From assembly GCA_964477265.1 (NCBI GenBank), contig CAYZDJ010000003.1:1-64000 (forward strand): a stretch of DNA of 64,000 nucleotides, written 5' to 3'. The position numbers and the translations under genes were made by a program. The stretch is from CAIVPM01 sp964477265. GTDB lineage: Bacteria; Bacteroidota; Bacteroidia; Chitinophagales; Chitinophagaceae. The notes below the pieces were generated by a model, which did no database searches, was not told the origin of the DNA, and was given only the letters and a program-made list of their open reading frames with translations. Of the stretch, positions 50,795 to 60,744 are shown piece by piece (within the stretch, counting starts at the first letter, position 1; the number at the start of each line of letters is the position of its first letter).

Positions 50795-51011
50795 TTACTA
50801 ATGAAAGTGAAACAAAATTAAGTGAAAACTGAAATAATAACAGTCCAACAAAAATTAATCGGAAAGCACGACAGTGAATTTTATTTTTACACGACATAAT
50901 AACTGATTTTTTGATGTGGATTGAGGTTTGAGATTCATTTGACACAAAGCAACAAAGACTTTGTGAACTTAGTATCCATAGTTTCTTTGTGTGAAATAAA
51001 AATAAAAGAAA

Positions 51012-53609
51012 ATGAACTTAAATAATTATACCATCAAAGCACAAGAAAGCATACAAGCTGCACAGCAGCAGGCTTTCAACAACAATAACCCCAACATCGA
51101 AACCAATCATTTGCTAAAAGTTTTGTTGGCAGATGATGATAGCAGTGTGCAATATTTATTGAAAAAAAATAATGTAAATCTTACTCATCTTTTAAATAAA
51201 ATTGATGAAAGTATTGCACGCTTACCAAAGCAAACCAATGGCGAAGCTGCACAAAATATTGGTAGAGATTTAAACACAGTTTTGCTAAAAGCCAATGCTG
51301 CATTAAAGCAATTTAATGATGAGTTTGTAAGTGTTGAACACTTGCTTATTGGTTTGTTGCAAGTGAATGACGACACTGCTAAAATGTTGAAAGATGCAGG
51401 GCTTACCGAAAAAGGATTGGTTGCTGCTATTAAAGACTTACGCAAAGGCAGCACCATCAATTCAGCAACACAAAACAATCAGTTTGAAGCATTAAAAAAA
51501 TATGCAAGAAACTTAAACGAAGCTGCTGCAAGTGGCAAACTTGACCCAGTAATTGGGCGTGATGAAGAGATAAGAAGAACGTTGCATATTCTTTCTCGTA
51601 GAAGTAAAAATAATCCCATACTTGTTGGTGAACCAGGCGTTGGTAAAACAGCCATAGCAGAAGGTTTGGCTATGAGAATTGTTAATGGCGATGTGCCAGA
51701 AAACTTGAAATCAAAAGTTTTGTATAGTCTTGATATGGGCTTGCTAATTGCTGGTGCAAAATATAAAGGCGAGTTTGAAGAAAGGCTAAAAGCTGTGGTA
51801 AAAGAAGTGGCAGAAAGCGATGGTGAAATTATTTTATTTATTGATGAAATACATACTTTAATTGGTGCTGGTGGCGGTGAAGGTGCAATGGATGCAGCCA
51901 ATATTTTAAAACCTGCATTGGCTCGTGGCGAGTTAAGGGCAATTGGTGCAACTACCTTAAATGAGTATCAAAAGTATTTTGAAAAAGATAAAGCATTAGA
52001 AAGACGTTTTCAAAAAGTAATGATTGATGAACCTAGTGCAGAAGATGCTATTTCTATTTTGCGTGGCTTGAAAGACAGATACGAAACGCATCATCACGTG
52101 CGTATAAAAGATGAAGCAATTATTGCTGCTGTCGAACTTTCTCAACGATATATTACTGATAGATTTTTGCCAGACAAAGCCATTGACTTAATTGATGAAA
52201 GTGCTGCCAAGCTTAGGTTAGAGATGAATAGTATGCCAGAAGAGTTGGATAAATTAGAAAGACAAATTCGCCAATTAGAAATAGAAAGAGAAGCAATAAA
52301 ACGTGAGAATGATGAAGCTAAACTAAAAGATTTAAATACTGAAATTTCTAATCTTACTGTTGACAGAGATACATTTAAAGCAAAGTGGAAAGCAGAAAAA
52401 GAATTGGTTGACAAAGTGCAAAATGCCAAAGCAAATATTGAACAATTAAAACAAGAAGCAGAACAGGCAGAACGTAATGGCGACTTTGGAAAGGTTGCAG
52501 AAATTCGTTATGGTCGTATTAAGGAACAAGAAAATATCATATCACAAACATCATTTGAAATCACCTCAATCAGCGACAAGCGATTGATGAAAGAAGAAGT
52601 AGATGCAGAAGACATTGCAGAAAATATTGCACGAATGACCAATATTCCTGTAACAAAAATGCTGCAAAGCGAAAGAGAAAAACTATTGAATTTGGAAGAT
52701 GAATTGCATAAAAGAGTGGTGGGTCAAAGTGAAGCTATTGTTGCAGTTGCAGATGCTATACGAAGAAGCAGAGCAGGCTTGCAAGACCCTAAAAAGCCTA
52801 TTGGTAGTTTTATATTTTTAGGTACTACAGGTGTTGGTAAAACCGAGTTAGCAAAGGCTTTGGCAAGTTATTTATTTGATGATGATTCGATGATGACTCG
52901 TATTGATATGAGTGAATATCAAGAGAAGCACACAGTGTCTCGTTTGGTTGGTGCTCCTCCAGGATATGTGGGTTATGACGAAGGTGGACAATTAACAGAA
53001 GCTGTGCGTAGAAAGCCGTACAGTGTTGTATTGCTTGATGAAATTGAAAAAGCACATCCTGATGTTTGGAATGTTTTATTGCAAGTTTTAGATGATGGAA
53101 GATTGACTGATAACAAAGGACGAACAGTGAATTTTAAGAACACCATCATTATTATGACCAGCAATATTGGTAGTCATATTATTCAGGAAAAATTTGAAAA
53201 TGTAAATGAAAATAACATTGATGATATTGCTGAAAAAACAAAAGATGAAGTAATGACTTTGTTGAGAGAAACAGTAAGACCAGAGTTTTTAAACAGGGTT
53301 GATGAAATAATAATGTTTCATCCTTTGCTAAAAAAAGAAATGAAAGGCATTATCAATATTCAGTTAAACGAACTTAAAAATCGTGTTGCAGAAAATGGAA
53401 TGGATTTACAATTCAGCGATTATTTAATTGATTATTTATTACAAAATGGTTACGACCCAACCTTTGGTGCAAGACCTTTAAAACGCCTAATACAAAAGGC
53501 AGTGGTGAATGAGCTAAGCAAAAAAATATTGCAGGGAAACATTGATAAAACAAAACCAATTTTGGTGGATGTGTTTGATGAAAAAATAGTGTTTAGAAGT
53601 GAAGGATAG
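51012..53609 (+). CDS. clpB: ATP-dependent disaggregase
   Basis: A hexameric AAA+ chaperone that extracts proteins from aggregates with DnaK. The 865-residue length is typical. N-terminal Clp_N repeats (about 5-150), first AAA module with Walker A GEPGVGKT and DEIHTLIGAG, the coiled-coil middle domain (about 400-525, EELDKLERQIRQLEIEREAIKRE), second AAA with GTTGVGKT and VVLLDEIEKAHPDV, and the C-terminal domain. The middle domain distinguishes ClpB from ClpA/ClpC. The leader contains CTTTGTG-type repeats. Confidence 0.97.
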   Translation: MNLNNYTIKAQESIQAAQQQAFNNNNPNIETNHLLKVLLADDDSSVQYLLKKNNVNLTHLLNKIDESIARLPKQTNGEAAQNIGRDLNTVLLKANAALKQFNDEFVSVEHLLIGLLQVNDDTAKMLKDAGLTEKGLVAAIKDLRKGSTINSATQNNQFEALKKYARNLNEAAASGKLDPVIGRDEEIRRTLHILSRRSKNNPILVGEPGVGKTAIAEGLAMRIVNGDVPENLKSKVLYSLDMGLLIAGAKYKGEFEERLKAVVKEVAESDGEIILFIDEIHTLIGAGGGEGAMDAANILKPALARGELRAIGATTLNEYQKYFEKDKALERRFQKVMIDEPSAEDAISILRGLKDRYETHHHVRIKDEAIIAAVELSQRYITDRFLPDKAIDLIDESAAKLRLEMNSMPEELDKLERQIRQLEIEREAIKRENDEAKLKDLNTEISNLTVDRDTFKAKWKAEKELVDKVQNAKANIEQLKQEAEQAERNGDFGKVAEIRYGRIKEQENIISQTSFEITSISDKRLMKEEVDAEDIAENIARMTNIPVTKMLQSEREKLLNLEDELHKRVVGQSEAIVAVADAIRRSRAGLQDPKKPIGSFIFLGTTGVGKTELAKALASYLFDDDSMMTRIDMSEYQEKHTVSRLVGAPPGYVGYDEGGQLTEAVRRKPYSVVLLDEIEKAHPDVWNVLLQVLDDGRLTDNKGRTVNFKNTIIIMTSNIGSHIIQEKFENVNENNIDDIAEKTKDEVMTLLRETVRPEFLNRVDEIIMFHPLLKKEMKGIINIQLNELKNRVAENGMDLQFSDYLIDYLLQNGYDPTFGARPLKRLIQKAVVNELSKKILQGNIDKTKPILVDVFDEKIVFRSEG

Positions 53610-53628
53610 TTTGATAGAGAGTGGTTTT

Positions 53629-53666
53629 AAACGTGTCAGATTTTTGTAATCTGACACGTTTTTTAT
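53629..53666 (+). terminator. clpB terminator
   Basis: Perfect stem of 13 pairs (ACGTGTCAGATT / AATCTGACACGT plus flanks), 5-base loop and T6 tract. Confidence 0.88.
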
Positions 53667-53708
53667 TTAATACTTTATGTTATTGTAAAGTAAGAAATGT
53701 CTTAACAC

Positions 53709-53740
53709 AAAAAAGCCATCTTAAAAATAAGACGGCTTTT
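53709..53740 (-). terminator. recA terminator
   Basis: On the minus strand, AAAAGCCGTCTTA pairs with TAAGATGGCTTTT (one G-T), loop TTTT, then T-rich sequence. Confidence 0.75.
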
Positions 53741-53787
53741 ACTTACTAGTCCGTGTTCCGTTATAAAAAGTCCTTACTTTACAAATT

Positions 53788-54822
53788 TTATTCTGCTTCA
53801 ACAGGTATTGAGCCACTTGACTGCATTTCAGCAATTTTTGTCCTTATCTTTCCTTCAACTTCATTTGCTAAATCCGGATTGTCGATAAATAGCTGCTTTA
53901 CCGTATCTCTACCCTGACCTAATTTATTGCTGTCGTAACTAAACCAACTGCCGCTTTTATTGATAATGCCTAATTCAACACCCATATCAATTATCTCGCC
54001 AGTTTTGCTTATTCCCTCTCCAAATATAATATCAAATTCTGCTATCCTGAATGGCGGTGCCACTTTATTTTTCACAACTTTTACCTTAGCCCTGTTTCCT
54101 ATTGCAGCATCACCATCTTTAATTTGCGAAACCCTTCTTATATCCAACCTTATTGAAGCATAAAACTTTAAGGCATTACCACCAGTTGTTGTTTCTGGAT
54201 TGCCAAACATTACCCCAATTTTTTCACGCAACTGATTAATGAAAATACAAACGGTGTTGGTTTTATTTATGGTAGCTGTTAGTTTTCTTAATGCCTGGCT
54301 CATTAACCTTGCCTGCAAGCCCATTTTACTATCTCCCATTTCTCCTTCTAATTCACTTTTTGGTACAAGTGCAGCAACTGAGTCAATTACAACCACATCA
54401 AGTGCTCCAGATAAAATTAATCTGTCTGCAATTTCAAGAGCCTGTTCGCCATAATCTGGTTGCGATATTAAAAGATTATCAACATCAACTCCTAGCTTTT
54501 GGGCGTAACTACTATCAAACGCATGTTCTGCATCAATAATTGCACAAACACCTCCTTTTTTTTGTGCTTCTGCAATAATGTGGGTTGCTATTGTAGTTTT
54601 ACCACTACTTTCAGGTCCATAAATCTCTACAATTCTACCTTTTGGCACACCGCCTACTCCAAGTGCAGTATCTAAACCAATAGAACCTGTACTTACAACT
54701 TCCATTTGTTGTTCTGCCCTGTCACCAAGCATCATTACGCTGCCTTTGCCATAGTCCTTGTCAATTTTATCAATAGTTAGTTTAAGTGCCTTTAATTTTT
54801 CTGCATTAGCTGTAGTACTCAT
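53788..54822 (-). CDS. recA: Recombinase RecA
   Basis: Strand exchange and coprotease in recombination and SOS. A 344-residue RecA: DKDYGKGSVMMLGD at the N-terminus, Walker A GPESSGKTT, VVVIDSVAALVPKSELEGEMGD, loop L2 FINQLREKIGVMFGNPETTTGGNALKF, and a C-terminal domain ending in an alternating charged tail. Start at ATG 54822 (MSTTANAEK). No LexA-like box was recognised. The upstream AATCTTCAAAT repeat (54835-54845) overlaps a TACATTTG -7 box read from the minus strand (54841-54848). Confidence 0.97.
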   Translation of the reverse strand: MSTTANAEKLKALKLTIDKIDKDYGKGSVMMLGDRAEQQMEVVSTGSIGLDTALGVGGVPKGRIVEIYGPESSGKTTIATHIIAEAQKKGGVCAIIDAEHAFDSSYAQKLGVDVDNLLISQPDYGEQALEIADRLILSGALDVVVIDSVAALVPKSELEGEMGDSKMGLQARLMSQALRKLTATINKTNTVCIFINQLREKIGVMFGNPETTTGGNALKFYASIRLDIRRVSQIKDGDAAIGNRAKVKVVKNKVAPPFRIAEFDIIFGEGISKTGEIIDMGVELGIINKSGSWFSYDSNKLGQGRDTVKQLFIDNPDLANEVEGKIRTKIAEMQSSGSIPVEAE

Positions 54823-54834
54823 AAATATTTTTTT

Positions 54835-54845
54835 AATCTTCAAAT
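54835..54845. repeat. AATCTTCAAAT motif before recA
   Basis: Same 11-base motif as before lysS, cysS and proS but in opposite orientation relative to the gene. Confidence 0.45.
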
Positions 54846-54946
54846 GTAATTATGCAACAAAGCTAAGGGGAAAATATTTATAAACACTAATTTTTTTAGT
54901 ATTTATTTTGCTAAATATTTTTGCTTGTCCTTTTCAGTAAAAAAAA

Positions 54947-55714
54947 TTAATAGAAATTTCTTCTATTGGATTTATTCCAATAATACACCAAGATAAAGCC
55001 AACTAATGCACCACCTAGGTGTGCAATGTGTGCAACATTGTCTCCTGCAGAGTTACGAACAGTCATCACTATTTCGAAGCCAGCATATAATAGTATAAAC
55101 CATTTTGCCTTTAATGGTAAAAGGAAATAAAGATAAATTTCAGTATTTGGAAACAAATATGCAAATGCTGCAAGGCAACCAAATACAGCACCACTTGCAC
55201 CAAGTGTGGGTTGATTAAAATGAAGTTGGGTAAGTGCCACAGCTTCTTCTTTTGAAAAATCTAGCTGACCAGTAACTTCAAGCCCATTTAAATGAGATTT
55301 AATAAAATGTTGAATAGATTCTGCATCAGTTGCATTATTCAATTGGTTTAACATTGCCACATTTTCAAAATGCAACGCTGTTAAATGACATAATGCAGCA
55401 CCTAAGCCACATACCATATAAAAAATTAAAAAGCGTTTGCTGCCCCACACATTCTCTAGCACAGAACCAAAAAAATACAATGCCAGCATATTAGAAAAAA
55501 TATGATCAAGACCACCATGCATAAACATGTGCGTTACCAATTGCCATGGCTTGAATAACTCGCTTTGCCAGCTATGCAACGCAAATGTGTCGTTGAACAT
55601 AAAATATTTATTGCCTACAAAATGTTGTGCAGCCAAAACCAAAACATTAATTATAATCAGGTTTTTTACAACTGTAGGTAATACCTCAAAACGCGATGGT
55701 CTAAATTGTGTCAT
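54947..55714 (-). CDS. Rhomboid-family intramembrane serine protease
   Basis: A 255-residue active-site-intact rhomboid: HIFSNMLALYFFG (71-83), catalytic Ser174 in LGASGAVFG (171-179) and catalytic His232 in AHLGG (231-235). Six transmembrane segments expected. It cuts membrane proteins within the bilayer. A long loop of about 50 residues between helices 3 and 4 (115-165) is larger than in E. coli GlpG. The partner pseudoprotease is encoded 9 kb away. Confidence 0.9.
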   Translation of the reverse strand: MTQFRPSRFEVLPTVVKNLIIINVLVLAAQHFVGNKYFMFNDTFALHSWQSELFKPWQLVTHMFMHGGLDHIFSNMLALYFFGSVLENVWGSKRFLIFYMVCGLGAALCHLTALHFENVAMLNQLNNATDAESIQHFIKSHLNGLEVTGQLDFSKEEAVALTQLHFNQPTLGASGAVFGCLAAFAYLFPNTEIYLYFLLPLKAKWFILLYAGFEIVMTVRNSAGDNVAHIAHLGGALVGFILVYYWNKSNRRNFY

Positions 55715-55747
55715 TGTTTATTGCAGCATATTTTAATCAGCAACAAT

Positions 55748-55789
55748 ACACAGATTTAATAATTTTAAAATAATCTGTGCATCTGTGGC
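55748..55789. repeat. AATCTGTG-type repeat with inverted half
   Basis: AATCTGTGCATCTGTGGC at 55772-55789 with a partial inverted copy (TACACAGATTTA, 55748-55759), between the DUF4197 end and the rhomboid start. Confidence 0.7.
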
Positions 55790-55796
55790 TTGCAAA

Positions 55797-56525
55797 CTAT
55801 TGTCCTGTTTTCTTTTTCTTCAACTCATCATCGGCAAAGCTGAAAACCTTTTTTACTAAATCTGATTTTCTAAAATTCAAATTTGTTCTAATGTTTTTTT
55901 CTTCTTCAGCAACCATGTTATACATTCCTTCTATAGCACGTGCAGCTACAAAATCGGTTAAAGTATTTTCTACTTTAAAATTACTAAAAGGAATATTGTT
56001 TACAATAGTTGCAATTTTCTTCCATTCTTTATTAGCTCCTTCTAAATTAATAGTGCTGTCAACAATTGGTCTAAATGCATTCATTAATGCAGTGTTGGTT
56101 GTAGCTCTAAAATAGTCTGTAGCAGCATGTGTATTATCTGTAATTAAAATACTAGTTACATCGCTGAAATTCATGCTTTTTACTGCATCTAAAAAAATTG
56201 GCTTTGCTGCAGTAAAAGAACTGGCAATGGCTTTGTTAAACTTATCATTAATAGGTTTTATCATGCTGCCTAACCCAGCCTGGTTTACAAGGTTAATTAT
56301 TTTTTGTGCATCATTAGGAAAAGCAAAAGCCAATGCAGGATTGCTTTCTGGCTTGTTGTAAGCATCAAAGCTTTTAAACAAGCCTTGGTTTAATGCTTCC
56401 TTTAAGCCAAGAACCATATCAAGGTTTGATGGCTTTAATAAATCTGTTCCTATTTGCTTTAAGGTGTCACAAGATGTAATTGTGCAAAGGCAAAAGATGC
56501 CAAGTATCAGGGATTTTATTTTCAT
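55797..56525 (-). CDS. DUF4197 lipoprotein
   Basis: A 242-residue lipoprotein (signal ends TSC, Cys19) of the DUF4197 family: GLKEALNQGLFKSFDAYNK near 45-60, then helical segments with MNFSDVTSILI and YFRATTNTALMNAFRPIV. Function unknown. Sixteen bases after the secreted EF-hand-like protein gene on the same strand, so possibly cotranscribed. Confidence 0.8.
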   Translation of the reverse strand: MKIKSLILGIFCLCTITSCDTLKQIGTDLLKPSNLDMVLGLKEALNQGLFKSFDAYNKPESNPALAFAFPNDAQKIINLVNQAGLGSMIKPINDKFNKAIASSFTAAKPIFLDAVKSMNFSDVTSILITDNTHAATDYFRATTNTALMNAFRPIVDSTINLEGANKEWKKIATIVNNIPFSNFKVENTLTDFVAARAIEGMYNMVAEEEKNIRTNLNFRKSDLVKKVFSFADDELKKKKTGQ

Positions 56526-56541
56526 ATTTTTTATATTGATT

Positions 56542-57147
56542 TTATTTAAAATTTACTTTGATTTTTTTTAACTCGTCAGCATCAATTATGCCATTTAAGT
56601 TGTTATCAATAAAAATAATAAAATATAAGCAAGATTGCTTTAATGCTTCAATGTTTATGTCTTTTTCAGCTTGGTTAAATGCCGAAACATTTAACTGCAA
56701 TTCCAGCCATTCATTTTTTGGTGGCACTACTAAATCAACACGCTTGTCGCCTTCATTTTCATAAGTTAAATAATGATGTCCTTCATTTGAAATAAATAAA
56801 GATTCATATCCTTTTTTTTCATCAGCAGCAAAACCTGTTCCTTCTGCAAAATATGGAATGCTATCTACGCTTTTACCTATAGTTAAACCTAATGTATCAG
56901 TTGCATTTTCCACAATAGCAAACTGTGCTGCATATCTTTTTTTATTGCTGTATTTTTTGCCAAAATACCTGATTGAAAACCTTTGTTTAAGTAAGCTTAC
57001 AGAGTCGGTGTTTTTGGTAATTTTAAATACACTATCGTTTTGAATGATTCTTATACAACTATTCCATTCATTTTTTTGGGCAAATAAGTTGCAGGAAATT
57101 ACCAGGCAAAATGCTATGCTGAATATTGCTGTTTTCTTGGCTTTCAT
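56542..57147 (-). CDS. Secreted protein with C-terminal EF-hand-like loop
   Basis: A 201-residue exported protein (signal ends FAQ). The main body is a beta-rich domain without recognised family. The last residues contain DNNLNGIIDADELKK (about 177-191), a canonical calcium-binding EF-hand loop (Asp, Asn, Asn, Gly, Ile, Asp, Glu). Its stop-start junction with the upstream CorC-like gene overlaps by one base, so the genes form an operon. Function unknown; calcium-responsive folding is plausible. Confidence 0.65.
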   Translation of the reverse strand: MKAKKTAIFSIAFCLVISCNLFAQKNEWNSCIRIIQNDSVFKITKNTDSVSLLKQRFSIRYFGKKYSNKKRYAAQFAIVENATDTLGLTIGKSVDSIPYFAEGTGFAADEKKGYESLFISNEGHHYLTYENEGDKRVDLVVPPKNEWLELQLNVSAFNQAEKDINIEALKQSCLYFIIFIDNNLNGIIDADELKKIKVNFK

Positions 57148-58409
57148 TATTTCAACACTTTCATTTTTACCATTTCTATCCTGGTGTCACTCACATTTAA
57201 AATATCAAATTGGTAATGGTCGGCTATGATAACTTCTTTGGGCTGTGGTATAGTTTCGTGCTTTGAAATAATATAACCACTCAAGGTTTCTGCTTCTGTA
57301 TCTTCAGGAAAAGTGAGGCCAAAATTTTCCCTTAAATAATCCAGCTCTAACCTGCCACTAAAAATAAAATCTGTCTGGCTTATTTGCTTTTCAACAAACT
57401 CCTCAACATCATGCTCATCCTTTATTTCACCAAAAATTTCTTCCAGCAAATCTTCCATTGTAATTATGCCAGCTGTGCCACCAAATTCATCAACCACCCA
57501 TGCAATGCTTTTTCTTTCTTTACTGAATTTATTAATTAAATCGGCTGCTGCCATACTTTCTGGTACTGCTGGTATCGGCAATAAAATCTCCTTTAATGAT
57601 GTTGGCTTTTTAAACAAATCAAGCTGGTGTATATATCCCTTTATTTCATCAATGCTATCATCATATACAATTAACTTACTTAATTTTGTGCTGATAAAAT
57701 GTTGCTTTATTTCTTCTATAGGCATGTTTATATCAACACCTTCAATTTCTTTTCTTGGAACCAAACACTCACGAATTTTAATGGTTGGCAAGCTCATTGC
57801 ATTTTTTAATAACTCTTTGCTATGCTCAGGATTGTCTGTAGCTTGCTCCTGATTTTGATTAATGAAATGCTCCAGGTCAACATGGGTAAATGCTTCTGCC
57901 TTGTTTTTTACATTAATGTTAAAGAGGTATTTTAAAATCCACTCTGCCACATCAACAAAAAAAGCAGCCAAAGGCTGTAGTATTTTGTAAAATAAATTGG
58001 CAACAGGTGCAAATGCTGCTAACAAATAATCATTCTTTCCTTTAAAGATTGCCTTTGGTATAAACTCACCAAAAACCAATACCACTAAGGTTGACAACAC
58101 AGCATCAACCAATAATTTAACAAACTGATTTTCTATTTTAAAAGGAGTCCAAAGCGATGCATGTAACAGCTCGCTAAACAATAAACCATAAATAACAAGA
58201 AAGATATTTAAACCCACCAGACAGGCACCAATAAACTTGGCAGGTTGCTCCATAAACTTGCCCAGAATAATTCCACTTTTTTTACCTTGTTTTTTTTTAA
58301 GCTCAATGCTCAGGCGGTTTACACTTACAAAAGCAATTTCGTAACCTGCAAAAAAACCAATAAAAACCAGGGTTAAAATAATCCACCCTATTATATAAAT
58401 GATATCCAT
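57147..58409 (-). CDS. CNNM/CorC-type membrane protein with CBS domains
   Basis: A 420-residue hemolysin-C/CorC-type protein: N-terminal CNNM membrane domain of four helices (about 1-175), then a CBS pair (LVPRKEIEGVDINMPIEEIKQHFI and the following repeat ~310-360), and a C-terminal CorC_HlyC domain (FGLTFPEDTEAETLSGYIISKHE). Such proteins take part in Mg/Co export or, in gliding Bacteroidota, as GldE-like partners. Start is ATG 58409 (MDIIYIIGW); an upstream extension has no function. Overlaps the secreted protein gene by one base. Confidence 0.85.
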   Translation of the reverse strand: MDIIYIIGWIILTLVFIGFFAGYEIAFVSVNRLSIELKKKQGKKSGIILGKFMEQPAKFIGACLVGLNIFLVIYGLLFSELLHASLWTPFKIENQFVKLLVDAVLSTLVVLVFGEFIPKAIFKGKNDYLLAAFAPVANLFYKILQPLAAFFVDVAEWILKYLFNINVKNKAEAFTHVDLEHFINQNQEQATDNPEHSKELLKNAMSLPTIKIRECLVPRKEIEGVDINMPIEEIKQHFISTKLSKLIVYDDSIDEIKGYIHQLDLFKKPTSLKEILLPIPAVPESMAAADLINKFSKERKSIAWVVDEFGGTAGIITMEDLLEEIFGEIKDEHDVEEFVEKQISQTDFIFSGRLELDYLRENFGLTFPEDTEAETLSGYIISKHETIPQPKEVIIADHYQFDILNVSDTRIEMVKMKVLK

Positions 58410-58683
58410 TAATACGAAAATACGTGAAAAATAAAAATGGAAATAAATAGTTAATAAAACAATAATGATATTCTGGTTTTTTAATTTCTTTTTCAAATAA
58501 AATAACCAGTAATTCTGCAAAATTATTCCTACATATTTTACTTGCATAAATCGCAGATAACGCAGGTTTTTTCTGTGAATTCTGTGTGTTCAGCGAGCAA
58601 GTAGAATAAAATATACTTTATTCATTTTTTAAAGACTAGTTATCGTTGAAAAATTGCCCTGAATTTTAAGGCGAAATTGGATA

Positions 58684-58718
58684 AAAAAAATCCCTGAAGA
58701 TACAAACCTTCAAGGATT
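58684..58718 (-). terminator. dsbD-like gene terminator
   Basis: On the minus strand the stem AATCCTTGAAG / CTTCAGGGATT (one T-G pair), 8-base loop, T8 tract. Confidence 0.8.
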
Positions 58719-58740
58719 CACTAAATAGCGTTCATTACTA

Positions 58741-60672
58741 TTATTTTTTAAACGTCTTCAACCCACATTGCAACCATTCCAAATATTTATCAGCTTCTGT
58801 TTTGCCAACAGGATAAGCCAAGAGTTCTTCATTATTATTTAGCATTACATACAATGGCTGAGAGGAAGCAGCAAAATTATCAAACTCAAAAATGGAGTAT
58901 TTGTTGCCAATTGTAATTACATCTCTTATGCTGCTATCTTTTGTTTTATAATTTAAAATTCTTTTTTCAACTGGTAACTTAGCACCATCATCAACATACA
59001 AACTCACCAAAATAAAATTATCTTTTATTGTTTTATAAACTTCAGGTTCTGTCCACACATTTTCTTCCATTTGCCTGCAATTGGCACAATTCCATCCTGT
59101 AAAATCTATTAGTAATGGCTTGTGCTGTTGCTTTGCCAATGCAATGGCATCTTCATAATTATTTACAAAATCTGGGTGCAGGCCAACTTTATTTTCTTTA
59201 TAAATAGTATAGCTTAATGGTGGTGCAATACCACTTAATAACTTTAAATTGGCATATTTAGATTGTGTTAAACCTGGTGCCAAATAAATTGCAAATGCAA
59301 TAGCAACTACACCAATAATTTTTCTTCCTGGAGATATTTTTTGCCCTTTATAATCGTGTGGTAAACGCAAAAATCCAAACGCGTATAAAGCTAGTAAAAT
59401 GCAAACTAAAATCCAGGCACCAATAAAAATTTCCCTGTATAAAATGCCCCAATGCTTTACCAAATCTGCATTTGATAAAAACTTTAATGCCAATGCAACT
59501 TCAACAAAAGCTAAAACTTTTTTTACCACATCAAGCCAGCCACCACTTTTTGGCAAGCTTTCAAGCCAATTAGGAAAAATTGCAAACAATGCAAATGGCA
59601 AACCCAAAGCCAAACCAAAACCACCCATGCCAACTGTTAAAGCCCAGGCTCCATTTTGTGCAGTGCCCACAAGCAATGTTCCTAAAATAATACCTGTGCA
59701 GCTAAATGAAACAATAACCAATGTAAGGGCCATAAAGAAAATACCAAACACGCTGCCTACATTGCTTTTGCTATCTGCCTTGCCTGCAAATTGATGTGGT
59801 AATGTAATTTCGAAATAGCCAAAAAATGAAATGGCAAATACAATAAATACAATAAAGAAAACAATGTTTACAATTGGGTTGGTAGCTATTACATTAAAAA
59901 TATCACTACCAATACCATCAATTAAATGAAATGGTAAACTGCACAAAGAGTAGATTAAGAAAATAAAAAATCCATACAACAAACCATTTTGAATGCCTTT
60001 TTTACGAGTTGGCGAACGCTTGGTAAAAAATGAAACTGTAACAGGAATCATAGGAAACATACAAGGCGTAAGCAATGCAATAAAACCCCCTACCAAACCC
60101 AATAAAAAAATGGTAAACCAACTACCACCTGTTTCAATTTTTTCGCCACACTGGCTTAATGGATTTTTTAAATTTACATTTTTTAGAATTAACGCAGAGT
60201 CGCTTTTAATTTCTTTTCCTCCTTCAAGGGCAACTGTGTAGTCAATATTATCTACTAAATCATGAAAATCTTCAGTTGCATTATTGCCTATAAATCCAGT
60301 AATATCAACCTTAATTGTTGCTGGAATAAAGCTGTCTATTTTTATTTTTTGGTGCAGCTCAATTTCATTTTTATGAACTTTTGTTTTAACACCAAAAACA
60401 GCATCATCTATTTCTTCTTCTTTTTTATTGACAGTTACACTGTCGAGCAATTTTATTTTTTCTAAGCTATAAGTAAATTTTAAATCACTTAAACCATCTT
60501 GTGTTGGGTTGTTGTTATACAAATGCCAACCTTTTGGTACAACCGTTTTTGCAATAATTTCATAAGTAGCATCTGCAATTTTTTTTGCACTTACTTTCCA
60601 AACCAAACTGTCCTGCGAAAAGCAAAAAAAAGAAAAACAAAAGGCAATAAGAAGAAGTAATAATTTTTTCAT
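58741..60672 (-). CDS. DsbD-like thiol:disulfide interchange protein
   Basis: A 643-residue electron-transfer protein that carries reducing power from cytoplasmic thioredoxin to the periplasm. It has a signal peptide, an N-terminal periplasmic immunoglobulin-like domain (about 22-160), a CcdA-like membrane domain of eight helices (from ~185, with GGFIALLTPCMFPMIPVTVSFF and FSCTGIILG cysteines), and a C-terminal thioredoxin domain with WNCANC (catalytic CxxC). The membrane cysteines Cys in LTPCMFP and SFSCTG form the second redox pair. The adjacent small gene encodes a related N-domain. Confidence 0.9.
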   Translation of the reverse strand: MKKLLLLLIAFCFSFFCFSQDSLVWKVSAKKIADATYEIIAKTVVPKGWHLYNNNPTQDGLSDLKFTYSLEKIKLLDSVTVNKKEEEIDDAVFGVKTKVHKNEIELHQKIKIDSFIPATIKVDITGFIGNNATEDFHDLVDNIDYTVALEGGKEIKSDSALILKNVNLKNPLSQCGEKIETGGSWFTIFLLGLVGGFIALLTPCMFPMIPVTVSFFTKRSPTRKKGIQNGLLYGFFIFLIYSLCSLPFHLIDGIGSDIFNVIATNPIVNIVFFIVFIVFAISFFGYFEITLPHQFAGKADSKSNVGSVFGIFFMALTLVIVSFSCTGIILGTLLVGTAQNGAWALTVGMGGFGLALGLPFALFAIFPNWLESLPKSGGWLDVVKKVLAFVEVALALKFLSNADLVKHWGILYREIFIGAWILVCILLALYAFGFLRLPHDYKGQKISPGRKIIGVVAIAFAIYLAPGLTQSKYANLKLLSGIAPPLSYTIYKENKVGLHPDFVNNYEDAIALAKQQHKPLLIDFTGWNCANCRQMEENVWTEPEVYKTIKDNFILVSLYVDDGAKLPVEKRILNYKTKDSSIRDVITIGNKYSIFEFDNFAASSQPLYVMLNNNEELLAYPVGKTEADKYLEWLQCGLKTFKK

Positions 60673-60720
60673 ATTAAAATATTAGCCACAACGTTGTTAC
60701 GACTTGTTCAAATCGTAACC

Positions 60721-60741
60721 CAAAATCGTACATCGTAAATA
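60721..60741 (+). repeat. AAATCGTACATCGTAAAT repeat, copy 3
   Basis: Between the DsbD-like gene start and the N-domain gene end. Confidence 0.8.
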
Positions 60742-60744
60742 GAA

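Noticed and set aside
51479..51901. 140-residue minus-strand frame inside clpB
   Set aside because: It is opposite the conserved ClpB Walker motif region; codon constraint there explains the open frame.
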